A DNA stretch of 64,000 nt from NCBI RefSeq assembly GCF_019061305.1, contig NZ_JAHQZT010000015.1, forward strand, positions 1 through 64,000, read 5' to 3'. The translations under genes and the position numbers were made by a program. Below are positions 8,784 through 18,394 of the stretch, piece after piece. The notes under the pieces are model-generated. The model was given only the letters and a program-made list of their open reading frames with translations, ran no database searches and had not been told where the DNA came from. How positions within the stretch are numbered: the first letter of the stretch is position 1; the number at the start of each line of letters is the position of its first letter. The stretch is from Marinobacterium weihaiense. Lineage in GTDB: Bacteria > Pseudomonadota > Gammaproteobacteria > Pseudomonadales > Balneatricaceae.

Positions 8784-10889
8784 GCCATTTTGTCCGCCTA
8801 CGGTGGCCACGATGGTGACTTTCTTGTTTTCGGGAATCTCCTGATAGGAGAGTACATGAATTTGATGCTCGCCATAACGGACAAATTTGGCCATCAACGG
8901 CCGCACCGGCGCGGCCACCAACAGCACCGAAGGCTTGCCGGCCATTTCCTGGCGCTGAGCCGTCTCGGCCAGCGAGCGCTGCAGCCGCTCGGCCATGCCG
9001 GGCTCCAGCACCAGACCTTCATCGCCCTGCCCCTGCTGCATGGACCCCAACAGCATCTGCTCCAGCGAGGGCTCCAGCGTAATCACGGCCAGGTCCGGTT
9101 CCGAACCGTTGATCGTCTGCACAATCAGGCGTGAGATCGCTACTCGCACGGCTGCCGTCAACGCCAGCGGGTCTTGGGTCCGCTGTACCGCTTCGGCCAG
9201 TGCCTCGGCGATGGAGCGGAAGTCTTTCAGTGGCACCTGCTCCATCAGCAGATTCTGCAACACCTTGAGCAACGCACTGATCGACAGCTTTTTCGGCACC
9301 AGCTCTTCCACCAGTTTGGGCGAACTCTTGGTGAGCAGGTCCAGCAGCTGTTGCACTTCCTCATGCCCCAGCAGCTCGTGGGCGTGAGTCTGCAGCACCT
9401 GGTTGATGTGCGTGGCCACCACCGTACTGGCATCCACCACGGTATACCCCAGGGTTTGGGCATGCTCTTTATGGCTCTTGTCGATCCAGACCGCATCCAG
9501 TCCAAAGGCCGGATCCTTGACACTGATACCGTTCAAATCCCCGAACACCTGCCCCGGGTTGATCGCCAGCTCACGGTCCGGGTAGATTTCAGCTTCGCCG
9601 GCAATCACCCCCATCAGCGTGATGCGGTAGGCCCCCGGCAACAGATCCAGGTTGTCGCGAATGTGGACTGAAGGCACCAGAAAGCCCAGATCCTGAGACA
9701 ACTTCTTGCGCACCCCCTTGATGCGCCCGAGCAACTGCCCGCCCTGCATTTTGTCCACCATCGGGATCAGCCGATAGCCCACCTCAAGCCCGATCATGTC
9801 CACCGGCATGACATCATCCCATCCAAGCTCACGGTTGTCTTCCGTCGGGGCCGGCGCCTCCTCCTCGGCTTTTTCGGCCTGTTCGGCCGCCTGTTCGGCG
9901 CGGCGCTGCTCTTCACGGTTGATCCACCAGGCTCCGCCGGCAGCCGCTGCTGCCAGGCTGATAAAGGCAAAATGTGGCATTCCGGGCACGACCCCCATGA
10001 TGAACAGTATGGCAGCCGCCACACTCAGTGCACGCGGGGAAGCAAACATCTGCCGGAATACCTGAGTGCCCATCGCTTCGGAGGAATTGGCACGGGTCAC
10101 CATGACCGCAGCCGCCGTGGACAGCAGCAGGGAAGGTATCTGCGCCACCAGACCGTCACCGATGGTCAGCAGCGAATAGTACTGCAGTGCCATGTCAAAA
10201 TTGAGGCCGTGCTGGACCATGCCGATGCCCAGCCCGCCCAGCAGGTTGATGACCAGTATCAGTATGCCGGCGACGGCATCGCCGCGCACAAACTTGGATG
10301 CACCATCCATGGCCCCATAGAAGTCTGCCTCCTGGGTAACCTCGCTGCGCCGCGCCCGGGCCTCGTCCTGGTTGATCAGACCTGCGTTCAGGTCGGCATC
10401 GATGGCCATCTGCTTGCCGGGCATGGCATCCAGGGTAAAGCGGGCGCTGACTTCCGAGATGCGCCCGGCCCCCTTGGTCACGACCACAAAATTGATGATC
10501 ACCAGGATCAGGAACACCACGATACCCACAACGTAGTTACCTCCAACGACAACGTCACCGAAGGCCTGAATCACCTTGCCGGCCGCATCGCCCCCCTCGT
10601 GTCCGAACAGCAGCACCACACGCGTCGAGGCTACGTTCAGCGCCAGGCGCAGCAGCGTAGCCGCCAGCAGAATGGTCGGAAAGACGGCAAAGTCCAGCGG
10701 TCGCAAGGCATAGATACTGACCAGCAGTACCACGATGGATAGAGCGATATTGAAGGTAAAAAACACGTCGAGCAGGAACGCGGGCATGGGCAGAGTGACC
10801 ATACCGAGAATAACCAGCAGCAACAGTGGTATCCCCAGGTTCCCCTGGGTCAGGCCACGGACATTATTCAGGATGACTTCGCGTTCCAC
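8781..10889 (-). CDS. flhA: Flagellar export gate protein FlhA
   Basis: This is a 702-residue FlhA (FHIPEP family). The N-terminal half has about eight membrane segments, including the conserved FIPEP-type cytoplasmic loop (GRISEVSARFTLDAMPGKQMAID). A soluble cytoplasmic domain forms the nonameric ring that docks export substrates and chaperones. The start is GTG, with a strong GGAGG six to eight bases upstream. It is preceded by its own sigma-54 promoter and a roughly 117-base structured leader, unlike most genes here, which are tightly packed. Export of rod, hook and filament proteins depends on it. Confidence 0.97.
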   Translation of the reverse strand: MEREVILNNVRGLTQGNLGIPLLLLVILGMVTLPMPAFLLDVFFTFNIALSIVVLLVSIYALRPLDFAVFPTILLAATLLRLALNVASTRVVLLFGHEGGDAAGKVIQAFGDVVVGGNYVVGIVVFLILVIINFVVVTKGAGRISEVSARFTLDAMPGKQMAIDADLNAGLINQDEARARRSEVTQEADFYGAMDGASKFVRGDAVAGILILVINLLGGLGIGMVQHGLNFDMALQYYSLLTIGDGLVAQIPSLLLSTAAAVMVTRANSSEAMGTQVFRQMFASPRALSVAAAILFIMGVVPGMPHFAFISLAAAAAGGAWWINREEQRRAEQAAEQAEKAEEEAPAPTEDNRELGWDDVMPVDMIGLEVGYRLIPMVDKMQGGQLLGRIKGVRKKLSQDLGFLVPSVHIRDNLDLLPGAYRITLMGVIAGEAEIYPDRELAINPGQVFGDLNGISVKDPAFGLDAVWIDKSHKEHAQTLGYTVVDASTVVATHINQVLQTHAHELLGHEEVQQLLDLLTKSSPKLVEELVPKKLSISALLKVLQNLLMEQVPLKDFRSIAEALAEAVQRTQDPLALTAAVRVAISRLIVQTINGSEPDLAVITLEPSLEQMLLGSMQQGQGDEGLVLEPGMAERLQRSLAETAQRQEMAGKPSVLLVAAPVRPLMAKFVRYGEHQIHVLSYQEIPENKKVTIVATVGGQNG

Positions 10890-10903
10890 GCTTCCTCCAA
10901 GGG

Positions 10904-10990
10904 TGTCAAAAAAACAATAAATAAATTCCCAGGCCGGCTCGTGTTACGGGAGCCCGCCGGTTCAACGGTGCAGCTGATGTTTTTTTGACA
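10904..10990 (-). promoter_or_regulatory. Structured 5' leader of flhA: perfect 12-base inverted repeat
   Basis: TGTCAAAAAAAC at 10904-10915 is the exact reverse complement of GTTTTTTTGACA at 10979-10990, 63 bases apart. Both arms lie inside the predicted flhA leader (start near 11006). The inner part contains a further GGCTC/GAGCC hairpin. The promoter-proximal end of the stem closes only about four bases before the GGAGG ribosome binding site. The RNA could fold into a long stem that affects translation. Alternatively, the two TTGAC-containing arms could be paired protein-binding half-sites in DNA. Confidence 0.6.
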
Positions 10991-11016
10991 TTTTACACGC
11001 GTTTACACTGAGGATA

Positions 11017-11032
11017 TGCAAAAAGTCCGCCA
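11017..11032 (-). promoter_or_regulatory. Sigma-54 promoter of flhA
   Basis: The minus strand reads TGGCGGACTTTTTGCA, with the invariant GG (-24) and GC (-12) separated by ten bases and a TTGCA -12 element. The match touches the flhB stop codon and implies a start near 11006. In Pseudomonas and Vibrio flhA is a FleQ (FlrA) and RpoN-dependent gene, which agrees. Confidence 0.85.
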
Positions 11033-11033
11033 A

Positions 11034-12179
11034 TTATTCTTCCGGTTCACGACGGAATTCGTCCGGAATATCCAGGTCATCGTCACGCAGCGGGGCTGGC
11101 GCCTCGTCTAGGCGCTGCCGGTAGCGCTTGAGCTGGAACACATAGGCCAGCACCTGGGCCACCGATTGATACAGACCGGCCGGTATTTCATCACCGATCT
11201 CAGTCGCATGATACAGCGCTCGTGCCAGCGGAGGCGCCGACAGCAAGGGCACATCATTGGCTTCGGCCACCTCGCGGATCTTGAGCGCCACGAAATCGGC
11301 CCCCTTGGCCACCACCCTCGGTGCACCGCTGCCGCCCTGATCATACTTGAGTGCAACGGCGTAGTGCGTCGGGTTCGTAATCACCACGTCTGCCTCGGGC
11401 ACGTCGGACATCATCTTGCGCTGGGCGATCTCGCGCTGCAGCTGGCGGATGCGCCCCTTCACCTCGGGCTTGCCCTCGGTGTTCTTCATTTCGTCCTTGA
11501 CCTCCTGCAGTGTCATTTTCAGCTTTTTGTTGTAATCGTAGAGCTGAAAGGGCACATCAATAAGGGAGATAATGATCAGTGACAGACTCATGACCAGAAA
11601 CGACCAGCCGAGAATCTGCAACGAGTGGGCGATGGCCGGCTCCACCGCCTCCCGGGCCAGTGCTACCAGGTCGGGACGGTCCAGCCAAAGCACCATGATG
11701 GCAAAGGAGCCCACCAGCAGAAACTTGGCCAGCGCCTTGGCCAACTCGATCAGCGCCTTGAGCGAGAACATGCGCTTGATGCCGCTGAGCGGATTCAGAC
11801 GACTGCCCTTGGGCTGAATCGCCTGACCACTGAAGTTCCACCCACCCAAAGCGATGGGACTGAGCAGTGCAGCCAGCAGGGTTAGCAGGTAAAAACCCCA
11901 GAGACTGAAAAACCCTTCAAAGAGCGCCTCTCCCAAGTGGCTGAACATGCGGGCTGGATCAAAGGCATCCCGTCGATCCAGACTGAAGCTTTCCACCATG
12001 ATATTCATCATGGTGCCGGCAACCTCGCTGCCGAACAGCAGGGCCGATGCCGCTGCAGCCAGCAGCAGGGCCGTGGCCGAGAGCTCCCGTGAGCGCGGAA
12101 TATCGCCCTTGTCACGCGCTTCTTTCAGCCGTTTCGCCGTGGGCTCTTCGGTTTTTTCCTGACCGGTTTCTTCTGCCAT
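11034..12179 (-). CDS. flhB: Flagellar export switch protein FlhB
   Basis: The protein has 381 residues: a short N-terminal tail (EKTEEPTAKRLKEARDKGDIPRS), four membrane segments and a cytoplasmic domain with the autocleavage motif Asn269-Pro-Thr-His272. Cleavage between Asn and Pro switches export specificity from rod/hook to filament proteins, together with FliK. The start abuts the fliR stop at 12180. The C-terminal extension past the family core (after about residue 350) is acidic and Arg-rich, as in relatives. Confidence 0.97.
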   Translation of the reverse strand: MAEETGQEKTEEPTAKRLKEARDKGDIPRSRELSATALLLAAAASALLFGSEVAGTMMNIMVESFSLDRRDAFDPARMFSHLGEALFEGFFSLWGFYLLTLLAALLSPIALGGWNFSGQAIQPKGSRLNPLSGIKRMFSLKALIELAKALAKFLLVGSFAIMVLWLDRPDLVALAREAVEPAIAHSLQILGWSFLVMSLSLIIISLIDVPFQLYDYNKKLKMTLQEVKDEMKNTEGKPEVKGRIRQLQREIAQRKMMSDVPEADVVITNPTHYAVALKYDQGGSGAPRVVAKGADFVALKIREVAEANDVPLLSAPPLARALYHATEIGDEIPAGLYQSVAQVLAYVFQLKRYRQRLDEAPAPLRDDDLDIPDEFRREPEE

Positions 12180-12959
12180 CTACGTCCCCGCCTGCAGCAG
12201 ACCGGCGATAGTATTGAGTGCCTCGGAGGCAAACACCTGGTAATGGCTGAAGAAGCCGGACAAGCTAGCCCAGACAATGAAAATCCCCATCAGCATGGTG
12301 AACGGGAAGCCGATGGCAAAGATATTCAGCTGTGGCGCGGCCTTGGTCATGATACCGAAGGCAAAGTTGATCACCAGCAGCGCCGTAACCGCCGGCAGCG
12401 CCATCAGCAACGCGGCCATGAACAGCCAGCCCCCGGAAAGTGCCATCTGCCAGAGCGTCGCCTGACTGGGTCCACCCGCGGCCACCGGCAGTACATGAAA
12501 GCTCTGCGCCAGAATTTCGATCAGCACCAGATGCCCATCCATGCCCAAAAACAGCATCATCACCAGCATCAGATAGATCTGCGCCACGATCACCACGCTG
12601 ACCCCGTTGGCCGGATCGGTCATGGACGCAAACCCCAGGCCCATCTGCATCGCCATGATCTGCCCCCCGGCGACAAAGCTCTGCAGCAGGATATTGGCCG
12701 AAAAGCCCAGCAGACTGCCGATCAGTACCTGCTGCGCCACCACGATCCAGTTTTCCAGGGTCAGCGCATCGAACGCAGGCATGGGCGGCAGCACCGGCAC
12801 CAGCAGCACCGTGACGGCCAGCGCCAACCCCAGGCGCAGGCGCGTCGGCAGCATCTGGGTGCCAATGATCGGCATCGCCATGAAAAAGGACATGACTCGA
12901 AACAGGGGCCAGAGAAAGCCGTTGACCCAGTGTTCGATCTGCAGCAGGCTGATTTCCAT
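12180..12959 (-). CDS. fliR: Flagellar export gate protein FliR
   Basis: This is a 259-residue integral membrane protein with several hydrophobic segments and the conserved FliR region around VVIVAQIYLMLVMMLFLGMDGH. FliR joins FliP and FliQ in the export channel core. It begins seven bases after fliQ and ends directly at the flhB start, in the standard fliPQR-flhB order. Confidence 0.96.
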   Translation of the reverse strand: MEISLLQIEHWVNGFLWPLFRVMSFFMAMPIIGTQMLPTRLRLGLALAVTVLLVPVLPPMPAFDALTLENWIVVAQQVLIGSLLGFSANILLQSFVAGGQIMAMQMGLGFASMTDPANGVSVVIVAQIYLMLVMMLFLGMDGHLVLIEILAQSFHVLPVAAGGPSQATLWQMALSGGWLFMAALLMALPAVTALLVINFAFGIMTKAAPQLNIFAIGFPFTMLMGIFIVWASLSGFFSHYQVFASEALNTIAGLLQAGT

Positions 12960-12966
12960 GACGTTC

Positions 12967-13236
12967 CTAGGAAATCAGACGGGGAATGTTGAGGAACAGG
13001 TAGTTAAACAGGTCGGTGATGCGCGTCACGATCCAGGGGCCGGCCCACATCACCGACAGCAGCGTCACGATCAGACGCGGCAGAAAGCTAAGAGTCTGCT
13101 CGTTGATCTGCGTCGCCGCCTGAAACACGGAAATCACCAGCCCCACGGCCAGCGACGGCCCCACGATCACGGCAACAATCACCACCACCAGCCAGAAGGC
13201 CTGGCCGAAAAGGTCAAGTGTCATGCCCGGATCCAT
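12967..13236 (-). CDS. fliQ: Flagellar export gate protein FliQ
   Basis: This is an 89-residue protein with two hydrophobic hairpin helices, the usual size and shape of FliQ. GGGAGG ends about five bases before the ATG at 13236, which supports that start over the internal Met5. It lies 13 bases after fliP and seven before fliR. Confidence 0.96.
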   Translation of the reverse strand: MDPGMTLDLFGQAFWLVVVIVAVIVGPSLAVGLVISVFQAATQINEQTLSFLPRLIVTLLSVMWAGPWIVTRITDLFNYLFLNIPRLIS

Positions 13237-13249
13237 AGTGCCCTCCCGT

Positions 13250-13987
13250 CTATATGCCGAAACTGGCCGCCAGCGTACCCACGACCATGGCCCAGCCGTC
13301 CACCAGCACGAACAGCATGATCTTGAACGGCAGCGAAATGATCACCGGCGACAGCATCATCATGCCCATCGCCATCAACACGCTGGCCACCACCAAGTCG
13401 ATGACCAGAAAGGGAATGAACAGCATGAAGCCGATCTGAAAGGCAGTTTTCAGTTCACTGATGATGAACGAGGGAATCAGGATGGTGAAAGGAATGTCTT
13501 CCACTCGCTCCACCGGCGGCGTTTCCGAGATACGCATGAACAGATTGAGGTCGCTTTCGCGCGTCTGCCGCAGCATGAAGTCACGGAAGGGTTCGCCCGC
13601 CGCCTTGAACGCGTCCAGCGGCGCCATCTCCTCCGCCATGTAAGGTTGCACGGCGCGGGCGTTCACCTCATCCAGCACCGGCGACATAATGAACAGGGTC
13701 AGAAACAGCGACAGGCCGATGATGATCTGGTTGGAAGGCGTCTGCTGCAGCCCCAGTGCCTGGCGCAGAATGGCAAACACGATGATGATGCGAGCAAAGG
13801 AGGTCATCATCATCAACATCGCCGGCAGGAACGTCAGCAGCGTCATCAAGGCCAGAATCTGGATGGTGACGCTGTAGTTGGCGGTACCATCCTCGCCCGG
13901 CACCAGCGTCACGGCCGGAATGCCGGTATCAGCCAGAGCAGGCATTACCGGCAGCAGCGCCAGCACCAGGAGTCCCAGCAGCCTCAT
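13250..13987 (-). CDS. fliP: Flagellar export gate protein FliP
   Basis: The protein has 245 residues: a cleavable signal-like N-terminus ([19 protein letters not shown]) and then the conserved FliP core ([54 protein letters not shown]). The frame is open to 14239 upstream. The start at 13987 is chosen because it gives the signal peptide and overlaps the fliO stop by four bases (ATGA). It forms the pentameric core of the export pore with FliQ and FliR. Confidence 0.96.
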   Translation of the reverse strand: MRLLGLLVLALLPVMPALADTGIPAVTLVPGEDGTANYSVTIQILALMTLLTFLPAMLMMMTSFARIIIVFAILRQALGLQQTPSNQIIIGLSLFLTLFIMSPVLDEVNARAVQPYMAEEMAPLDAFKAAGEPFRDFMLRQTRESDLNLFMRISETPPVERVEDIPFTILIPSFIISELKTAFQIGFMLFIPFLVIDLVVASVLMAMGMMMLSPVIISLPFKIMLFVLVDGWAMVVGTLAASFGI

Positions 13988-14397
13988 TGTGGCCCTCCGC
14001 GCCCCAGAGCCTGCTGCAGACGATCGGCAAAGGCCGCACCACGCAGGGCTTCTGAATCGACAACCGGCGCATCGAAATGCTTGATCAGGCTGACACGCCC
14101 CGGCGCAACGCCCAACAGCAGCTGCTCCTGCCCTACCTGTACCAGTACAGCGCGCTCGCGCTGCCCCAGCGGCAATGCCGCCAGCACCTTCATGCCCTGC
14201 CCCGATGCTGTGGTACCATTGACGCGCCGTACCAACCACCCCAGCAGCAGGATCAACCCCACCACCAGCGTCAGTCCCAGGCCCAGCTGAACCAGGCTGC
14301 CCCAGGACAGCGGGTCTGGCAGGTCTGCCCGCGCGGGTGGCGCTTCGGCCATGGCGGTCAGCGGCAGCAGTGCCAGTACCATCAGCCTGCGCATCAT
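13984..14397 (-). CDS. fliO: Flagellar biosynthesis protein FliO
   Basis: This 137-residue protein has an N-terminal signal-like stretch, one transmembrane helix ([19 protein letters not shown], about 38-56) and a small cytoplasmic domain ([21 protein letters not shown]). The pattern matches FliO, which helps FliP assemble. It overlaps the fliN stop and the fliP start by a few bases each. A second ATG directly follows the first, so the start may be 14394. Confidence 0.92.
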   Translation of the reverse strand: MMRRLMVLALLPLTAMAEAPPARADLPDPLSWGSLVQLGLGLTLVVGLILLLGWLVRRVNGTTASGQGMKVLAALPLGQRERAVLVQVGQEQLLLGVAPGRVSLIKHFDAPVVDSEALRGAAFADRLQQALGRGGPQ

Positions 14398-14843
14398 TTC
14401 AACCGCCGGATACGTTCCTGCGGGCTGATCACGTCGGTCAGGCGGATGCCGTAGCGATCATTGACGACCACCACTTCCCCATGGGCAATCAGGGTGCCGT
14501 TGACCTTGACGTCCAGCGGCTCGCCCGCCACCCGGTCCAACTCGATGACCGAGCCCTGGCTCAGCTGCAGCAGGTTGCGGATGGCAATTTCCGTGCCGCC
14601 CACTTCCATGGTCAGGTTCACGGGAATATCCAGAATGACATCCAGCTTGGGGTCCGCTATCGGCACCGAGTCATCCTGCAGTTCATCCAGCTCGACCCCA
14701 CGCGCCGACGGGGCCGACTGAGCCTGTACATCGTCCAGCAGGGCGTCCGCATCGACACCCGCGTCACCGGTTTGCTCCTCCAGCGCGGCCGCCCACTCGT
14801 CGGCCAGGGCCTGTTGATCCGGATTGTTGTTCTCGTCACTCAC
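14394..14843 (-). CDS. fliN: Flagellar motor switch protein FliN
   Basis: This 149-residue protein has an acidic, Ala/Asp-rich N-terminal half and a C-terminal SpoA/SURF1-type domain (about 70-149). The domain includes the hallmark [21 protein letters not shown] and [20 protein letters not shown]. FliN forms the lower C-ring and binds FliH. It sits 23 bases after fliM. Confidence 0.97.
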   Translation of the reverse strand: MSDENNNPDQQALADEWAAALEEQTGDAGVDADALLDDVQAQSAPSARGVELDELQDDSVPIADPKLDVILDIPVNLTMEVGGTEIAIRNLLQLSQGSVIELDRVAGEPLDVKVNGTLIAHGEVVVVNDRYGIRLTDVISPQERIRRLK

Positions 14844-14866
14844 GTCATGATTCTCCGCAGGCCGCG

Positions 14867-15853
14867 TCAGTCAGAGCCCGGCCGCTTGATGGTATCCTTG
14901 ATTTTAACTGCCAGATTGCCCCGCGAGGTACCCAACTGACAGTTGAACAGCGGGATGCCGTTGGCGTTCAGGGACAGGCTGTCCGCCATTTCAACCGGTA
15001 TGATGTCGCCCGCTTCCAGCTCCATGATGTCCCGCAGTGTCAGCTCGCGTTCGGCCACCTTGAGGTCCAGTTCCAGCGTTGCCATCATGATGTCACGGCG
15101 CAGCGCCGTCAGCCAGCGCTCATCCTTCTGTTCTTCCGTCGTCTGCACACCGGACAGCAGCTGATCGCGCACCGGCTCCAGCATCGCGTAAGGCATGGTG
15201 ATGTGCAGCTCGCCGGTACCACCCTCCAGGTCAATCTGGAAGGTGCTGACCACCACCACCTCGGTTGGGTTGACCGCATTAGCCATTGCCGGGTTAACCT
15301 CATGGCCGACGTGTTCGAACTGCAGCGGATACACGGGTCGCCAAGCCTCCTGCAAGTCATGAAACAGCTGCTGCAGCGTCTTGTGCACGATGCGGGTTTC
15401 GGTGGGCGTAAACTCACGCCCTTCGATCTTGGCGTGGCGACCATCGCCCCCGAAGAACTGATCCACCAGGCGAAATACCAGCCGCGCATCCATGATGAAT
15501 AGGGCCGTCCCCCTCAGGGGGTGCGCCTTGACCAGACTCATGCTGGTCGGTACGTAAAGGGTATGAATGTAGTCGCCGTACTTCATCACCTGAATACCGC
15601 CAACCGTCACGTCAGCCGTGCGGCGCAGCAGATTGAACAGACTGATGCGGGTATGTCGGGCGAAGCGCTCATTGATCATTTCCAGCGTGGGCATGCGCCC
15701 ACGCACGATGCGGTCATGACTGGCCAGGTCATAGGGCTCAATACCGTCTTCCGAGCCACCACTGGGCTCCTCGTCAGTATCGACATCGCCATCGTCTACG
15801 CCATGGAGCAGCGCATCGATCTCGTCCTGGGAGAGCAGATCCTTGACCGACAT
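14867..15853 (-). CDS. fliM: Flagellar motor switch protein FliM
   Basis: This is a 328-residue FliM. The N-terminal CheY-P binding peptide (LLSQDEIDALLHG, about 6-18) is intact, followed by the middle domain with a GGEG-like patch (VDQFFGGDGR) and a C-terminal SpoA domain (about 255-320). It links CheY to the rotor. It follows fliL after nine bases. Confidence 0.97.
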   Translation of the reverse strand: MSVKDLLSQDEIDALLHGVDDGDVDTDEEPSGGSEDGIEPYDLASHDRIVRGRMPTLEMINERFARHTRISLFNLLRRTADVTVGGIQVMKYGDYIHTLYVPTSMSLVKAHPLRGTALFIMDARLVFRLVDQFFGGDGRHAKIEGREFTPTETRIVHKTLQQLFHDLQEAWRPVYPLQFEHVGHEVNPAMANAVNPTEVVVVSTFQIDLEGGTGELHITMPYAMLEPVRDQLLSGVQTTEEQKDERWLTALRRDIMMATLELDLKVAERELTLRDIMELEAGDIIPVEMADSLSLNANGIPLFNCQLGTSRGNLAVKIKDTIKRPGSD

Positions 15854-15862
15854 CAGCTTACC

Positions 15863-16384
15863 TTACTGCATGACAAAGTTGGTGAAGAGGATGGTTTCCA
15901 CGCCAGGCTGACCGATCTTCTCCTGCATGATGGACTGCACCAGTTCAGTCGCCTCGGCACGCAACGCCCGCTTGCCCTCGATGCCTTGCAGCTCTTCAAA
16001 CGACTGCGAGCTGAACAGCGCATTGAGGCGCGCCACAATCAGCGGCATATGCAGCTGCAGCGCGGCATCCACTTCAGGGCTGCGACTCTTGGCCTCGACA
16101 AACGCCTGCAGATAGTGACGCTTGTTGTCTTCGGACTGCAGCGTGACTACAAAGGATGGCTTGCCTTCCAGTGTACGCACCTTGGTGTAAACCGCATCTT
16201 GCTGCACCGGCTCGGCAGCAGTCGCACCGGCCGCCGCCTGCTCACCCGGAGCCAGCAGAAAATAAGTCAGACCTGCACCACCGCCCAGCATCAACACGCC
16301 GACCAGTGCAATTATGATAATCAGTTTTTTATTGGAGCCCTTGCCGTCAGCCGGTGTCTCTTCGGCTGTTTCATTGCCCGCCAT
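15863..16384 (-). CDS. fliL: Flagellar basal body-associated protein FliL
   Basis: This 173-residue protein has one N-terminal membrane helix (LIIIIALVGVLMLGGGAGLTYF, about 25-46) and a periplasmic domain with the FliL pattern (LEGKPSFVVTLQSED, ...TILFTNFVMQ). FliL surrounds the stator at the motor. The ATG is preceded by GGAGG at five bases. The 75-base gap to fliK suggests a possible internal promoter. Confidence 0.95.
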   Translation of the reverse strand: MAGNETAEETPADGKGSNKKLIIIIALVGVLMLGGGAGLTYFLLAPGEQAAAGATAAEPVQQDAVYTKVRTLEGKPSFVVTLQSEDNKRHYLQAFVEAKSRSPEVDAALQLHMPLIVARLNALFSSQSFEELQGIEGKRALRAEATELVQSIMQEKIGQPGVETILFTNFVMQ

Positions 16385-16422
16385 TCATGCCTCCGCTGAT
16401 AGTCAGCATCCTTACAATTCAG

Positions 16423-16437
16423 GCGAGTAATATACCA
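16423..16437 (-). promoter_or_regulatory. Weak sigma-54-like match before fliL
   Basis: The minus strand reads TGGTATATTACTCGC, with GG and GC ten bases apart, but the -24 lacks CAC and the -12 is TCGC rather than TTGC. The same bases contain TATATT, which could be a sigma-70 -10, but no convincing -35 is seen. Only position argues for it: fliL often starts a transcription unit in Pseudomonas. Confidence 0.2.
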
Positions 16438-16459
16438 CACTGCCTTTGCGGCTGTAGTC

Positions 16460-18340
16460 TCAGGCGTAATAGTCGACCAGACCCAACGCGGCCTGACTGA
16501 TGACCGTCATGTCTGTGTCCTCGGCATCACCGCCGCCGGCATAGCGCCCTGCACCACCATTATCAGAGCCACGGTCACGCGAATCCGAACCATGCTGACG
16601 TGCCTCATCCGAAACGGACGAATCCTGCAGGTTAAGCCCCTGGTCGGAGAACATTTCACGCAGCCGCGGCAACTGCTGTTCCAGCGCATCACGTACCATC
16701 GGGTTAGCACTGGTGAAGCTAACGCTGACTTGGTCCTGACCCTGCACATGGATGCGGATTTGCATGGCTCCCAACTCTGGCGGATCAAGCTGAATCTGGG
16801 CGCTGCGCGGGCCATGCTGCGCCATCATGATGGCGCGTTCGCCCATTTGCCGCCCCCACCGAGGATCGCCCAGCTGCTGCTGCATCTGCTGCTGCAGCTG
16901 CTCGGCAAAAGTGGCGGGCTGAGTGGTGACTGACGCCGCTACACTGCCGCGTGAGCTACCGGCCAACTGCGCCGCTGCATTCTGCCCATCCTGACGGGAC
17001 TGCTGTCCGCCATCGTCACCGACTTCACCCGCCTCCGCTGCCGCTCTCAAAGCAGCCGTCGTGACTTCGGCGCGCACGGCCCCCGCTTCTGCCTGGGTGC
17101 GGACAGCGGAGGCATCCGTTCGTCCCGCATCCGGTCGCGCGGTCAAAGCGGCATCACGCCCGCCGCTCACGTCGGTGACTTCACTCCCCTGGGCACTGCT
17201 CACAGCCGCCTGGCGCAGGGCATTGCCCGCCTGCACTGACGGCACCTCCATTCCATCATCGGTAGCATCGGCTGCCACGCTGGCCTCGGGACGGGGGGCA
17301 ACCCCGGCCGAAGGCGGCACACGCTGCCCCATTTCGGTCGCGCCATTCAATAGCGGTGTAGCCCCTCCCCCAGCCGACACCGTTACCGGAGCCGGCTGAA
17401 CTGCTGCAGCGGTGGCCGCTGCCTGCCCGGCGGGCACGGGCGCCGAGCGCGCCTCGGCCATCAATGGCGGCGCTGGCTGAGCCCGGTACGTGACGCCCTC
17501 GGCTTCAGACGGCGAGGGAACACCACCCGCCTGCAAGGATGCAGGCGCCGTAGTGGGCAGGCTGGGAGGTGCACTGGCAGCCGCAGCCACTTGTGCAGGC
17601 ACCCGCCCCGTCATCTGAGCGACCTGCCCGCCGGGCAATTCGCCCGCTGGAGCCTGTATACCGGTCAAGGCGCTCGCTTGAGGCCGAGAGGCAGGTGTGG
17701 TCGCCCCTTCGACAGAGACGCCGGGGCGGGCCGGTGTCGTTGAAGTCAAGGGCTGTGTATCCGGTGGCGTCGGCTGCATTACCGCCGCCTGCTGCACCGC
17801 CCTGCTTCCTTGCACATTTTCCCTGGTATCAGCGGGAGGTACAGATGGCGCGCCTGCGCCTGATGTGACGGTCGCAGCTGGTGCCGGGGCTCCCCCTGCT
17901 GCCTGAGCCGGGACATTACCGGCCGGCGATGTAACGCCGTTCGGTTTCGCGCTGACTCCGGGCGCTGCTGCGTCTGCAGGCGCAGGCATAGCCGTTGATA
18001 TCTGCACCAACCGCCCGCCAGCCTCGGTGGCCTGAACGGTTACAGGTTCTGGCAGAACCTGGGCCGACATGGCTGCACCGGTCACACCGCCGTCCACTGT
18101 GGCTTCGGCCAGCTCAAGCCCCTCCGGCAAGGGCTCGCCCCCTGGAGGCAAGGGCTTTCCCTCGCCTGCCGCCAGCATGCGGCCGCCCTGAGCCTGCAAC
18201 AAGCCCTGAAACAGCAACTGAAAGCCTGCCTGTGCCGGTGCCGGTGCCGTTGCCACAGGCAAAGTACCCGTCGCCGGTGCTGGCGCCGGTGCAATGTTAA
18301 GCATCAAGGATGATGAGGGCAGCGATTGATTGATAGCCAT
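16460..18340 (-). CDS. fliK: Flagellar hook-length control protein FliK
   Basis: The protein has 626 residues. About 450 residues of Ala/Pro/Val/Gly-rich low-complexity sequence are followed by a C-terminal flagellar hook-length domain (about 480-580) with the family pattern (ERAIMMAQHGPRSAQIQLDP, MQIRIHVQGQDQVSVSF, LRDALEQQLPRLREMF-like). FliK is the ruler that measures hook length and triggers the FlhB switch. It is longer than enteric FliK (about 400). A GCAGGAG ribosome binding site precedes the ATG. It lies 54 bases after fliJ. Confidence 0.93.
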   Translation of the reverse strand: MAINQSLPSSSLMLNIAPAPAPATGTLPVATAPAPAQAGFQLLFQGLLQAQGGRMLAAGEGKPLPPGGEPLPEGLELAEATVDGGVTGAAMSAQVLPEPVTVQATEAGGRLVQISTAMPAPADAAAPGVSAKPNGVTSPAGNVPAQAAGGAPAPAATVTSGAGAPSVPPADTRENVQGSRAVQQAAVMQPTPPDTQPLTSTTPARPGVSVEGATTPASRPQASALTGIQAPAGELPGGQVAQMTGRVPAQVAAAASAPPSLPTTAPASLQAGGVPSPSEAEGVTYRAQPAPPLMAEARSAPVPAGQAAATAAAVQPAPVTVSAGGGATPLLNGATEMGQRVPPSAGVAPRPEASVAADATDDGMEVPSVQAGNALRQAAVSSAQGSEVTDVSGGRDAALTARPDAGRTDASAVRTQAEAGAVRAEVTTAALRAAAEAGEVGDDGGQQSRQDGQNAAAQLAGSSRGSVAASVTTQPATFAEQLQQQMQQQLGDPRWGRQMGERAIMMAQHGPRSAQIQLDPPELGAMQIRIHVQGQDQVSVSFTSANPMVRDALEQQLPRLREMFSDQGLNLQDSSVSDEARQHGSDSRDRGSDNGGAGRYAGGGDAEDTDMTVISQAALGLVDYYA

Positions 18341-18394
18341 GACAGACTCCTGCAGAGGGGTGACAATCTGTCAATGCAAATACAGTGCCAGCAA

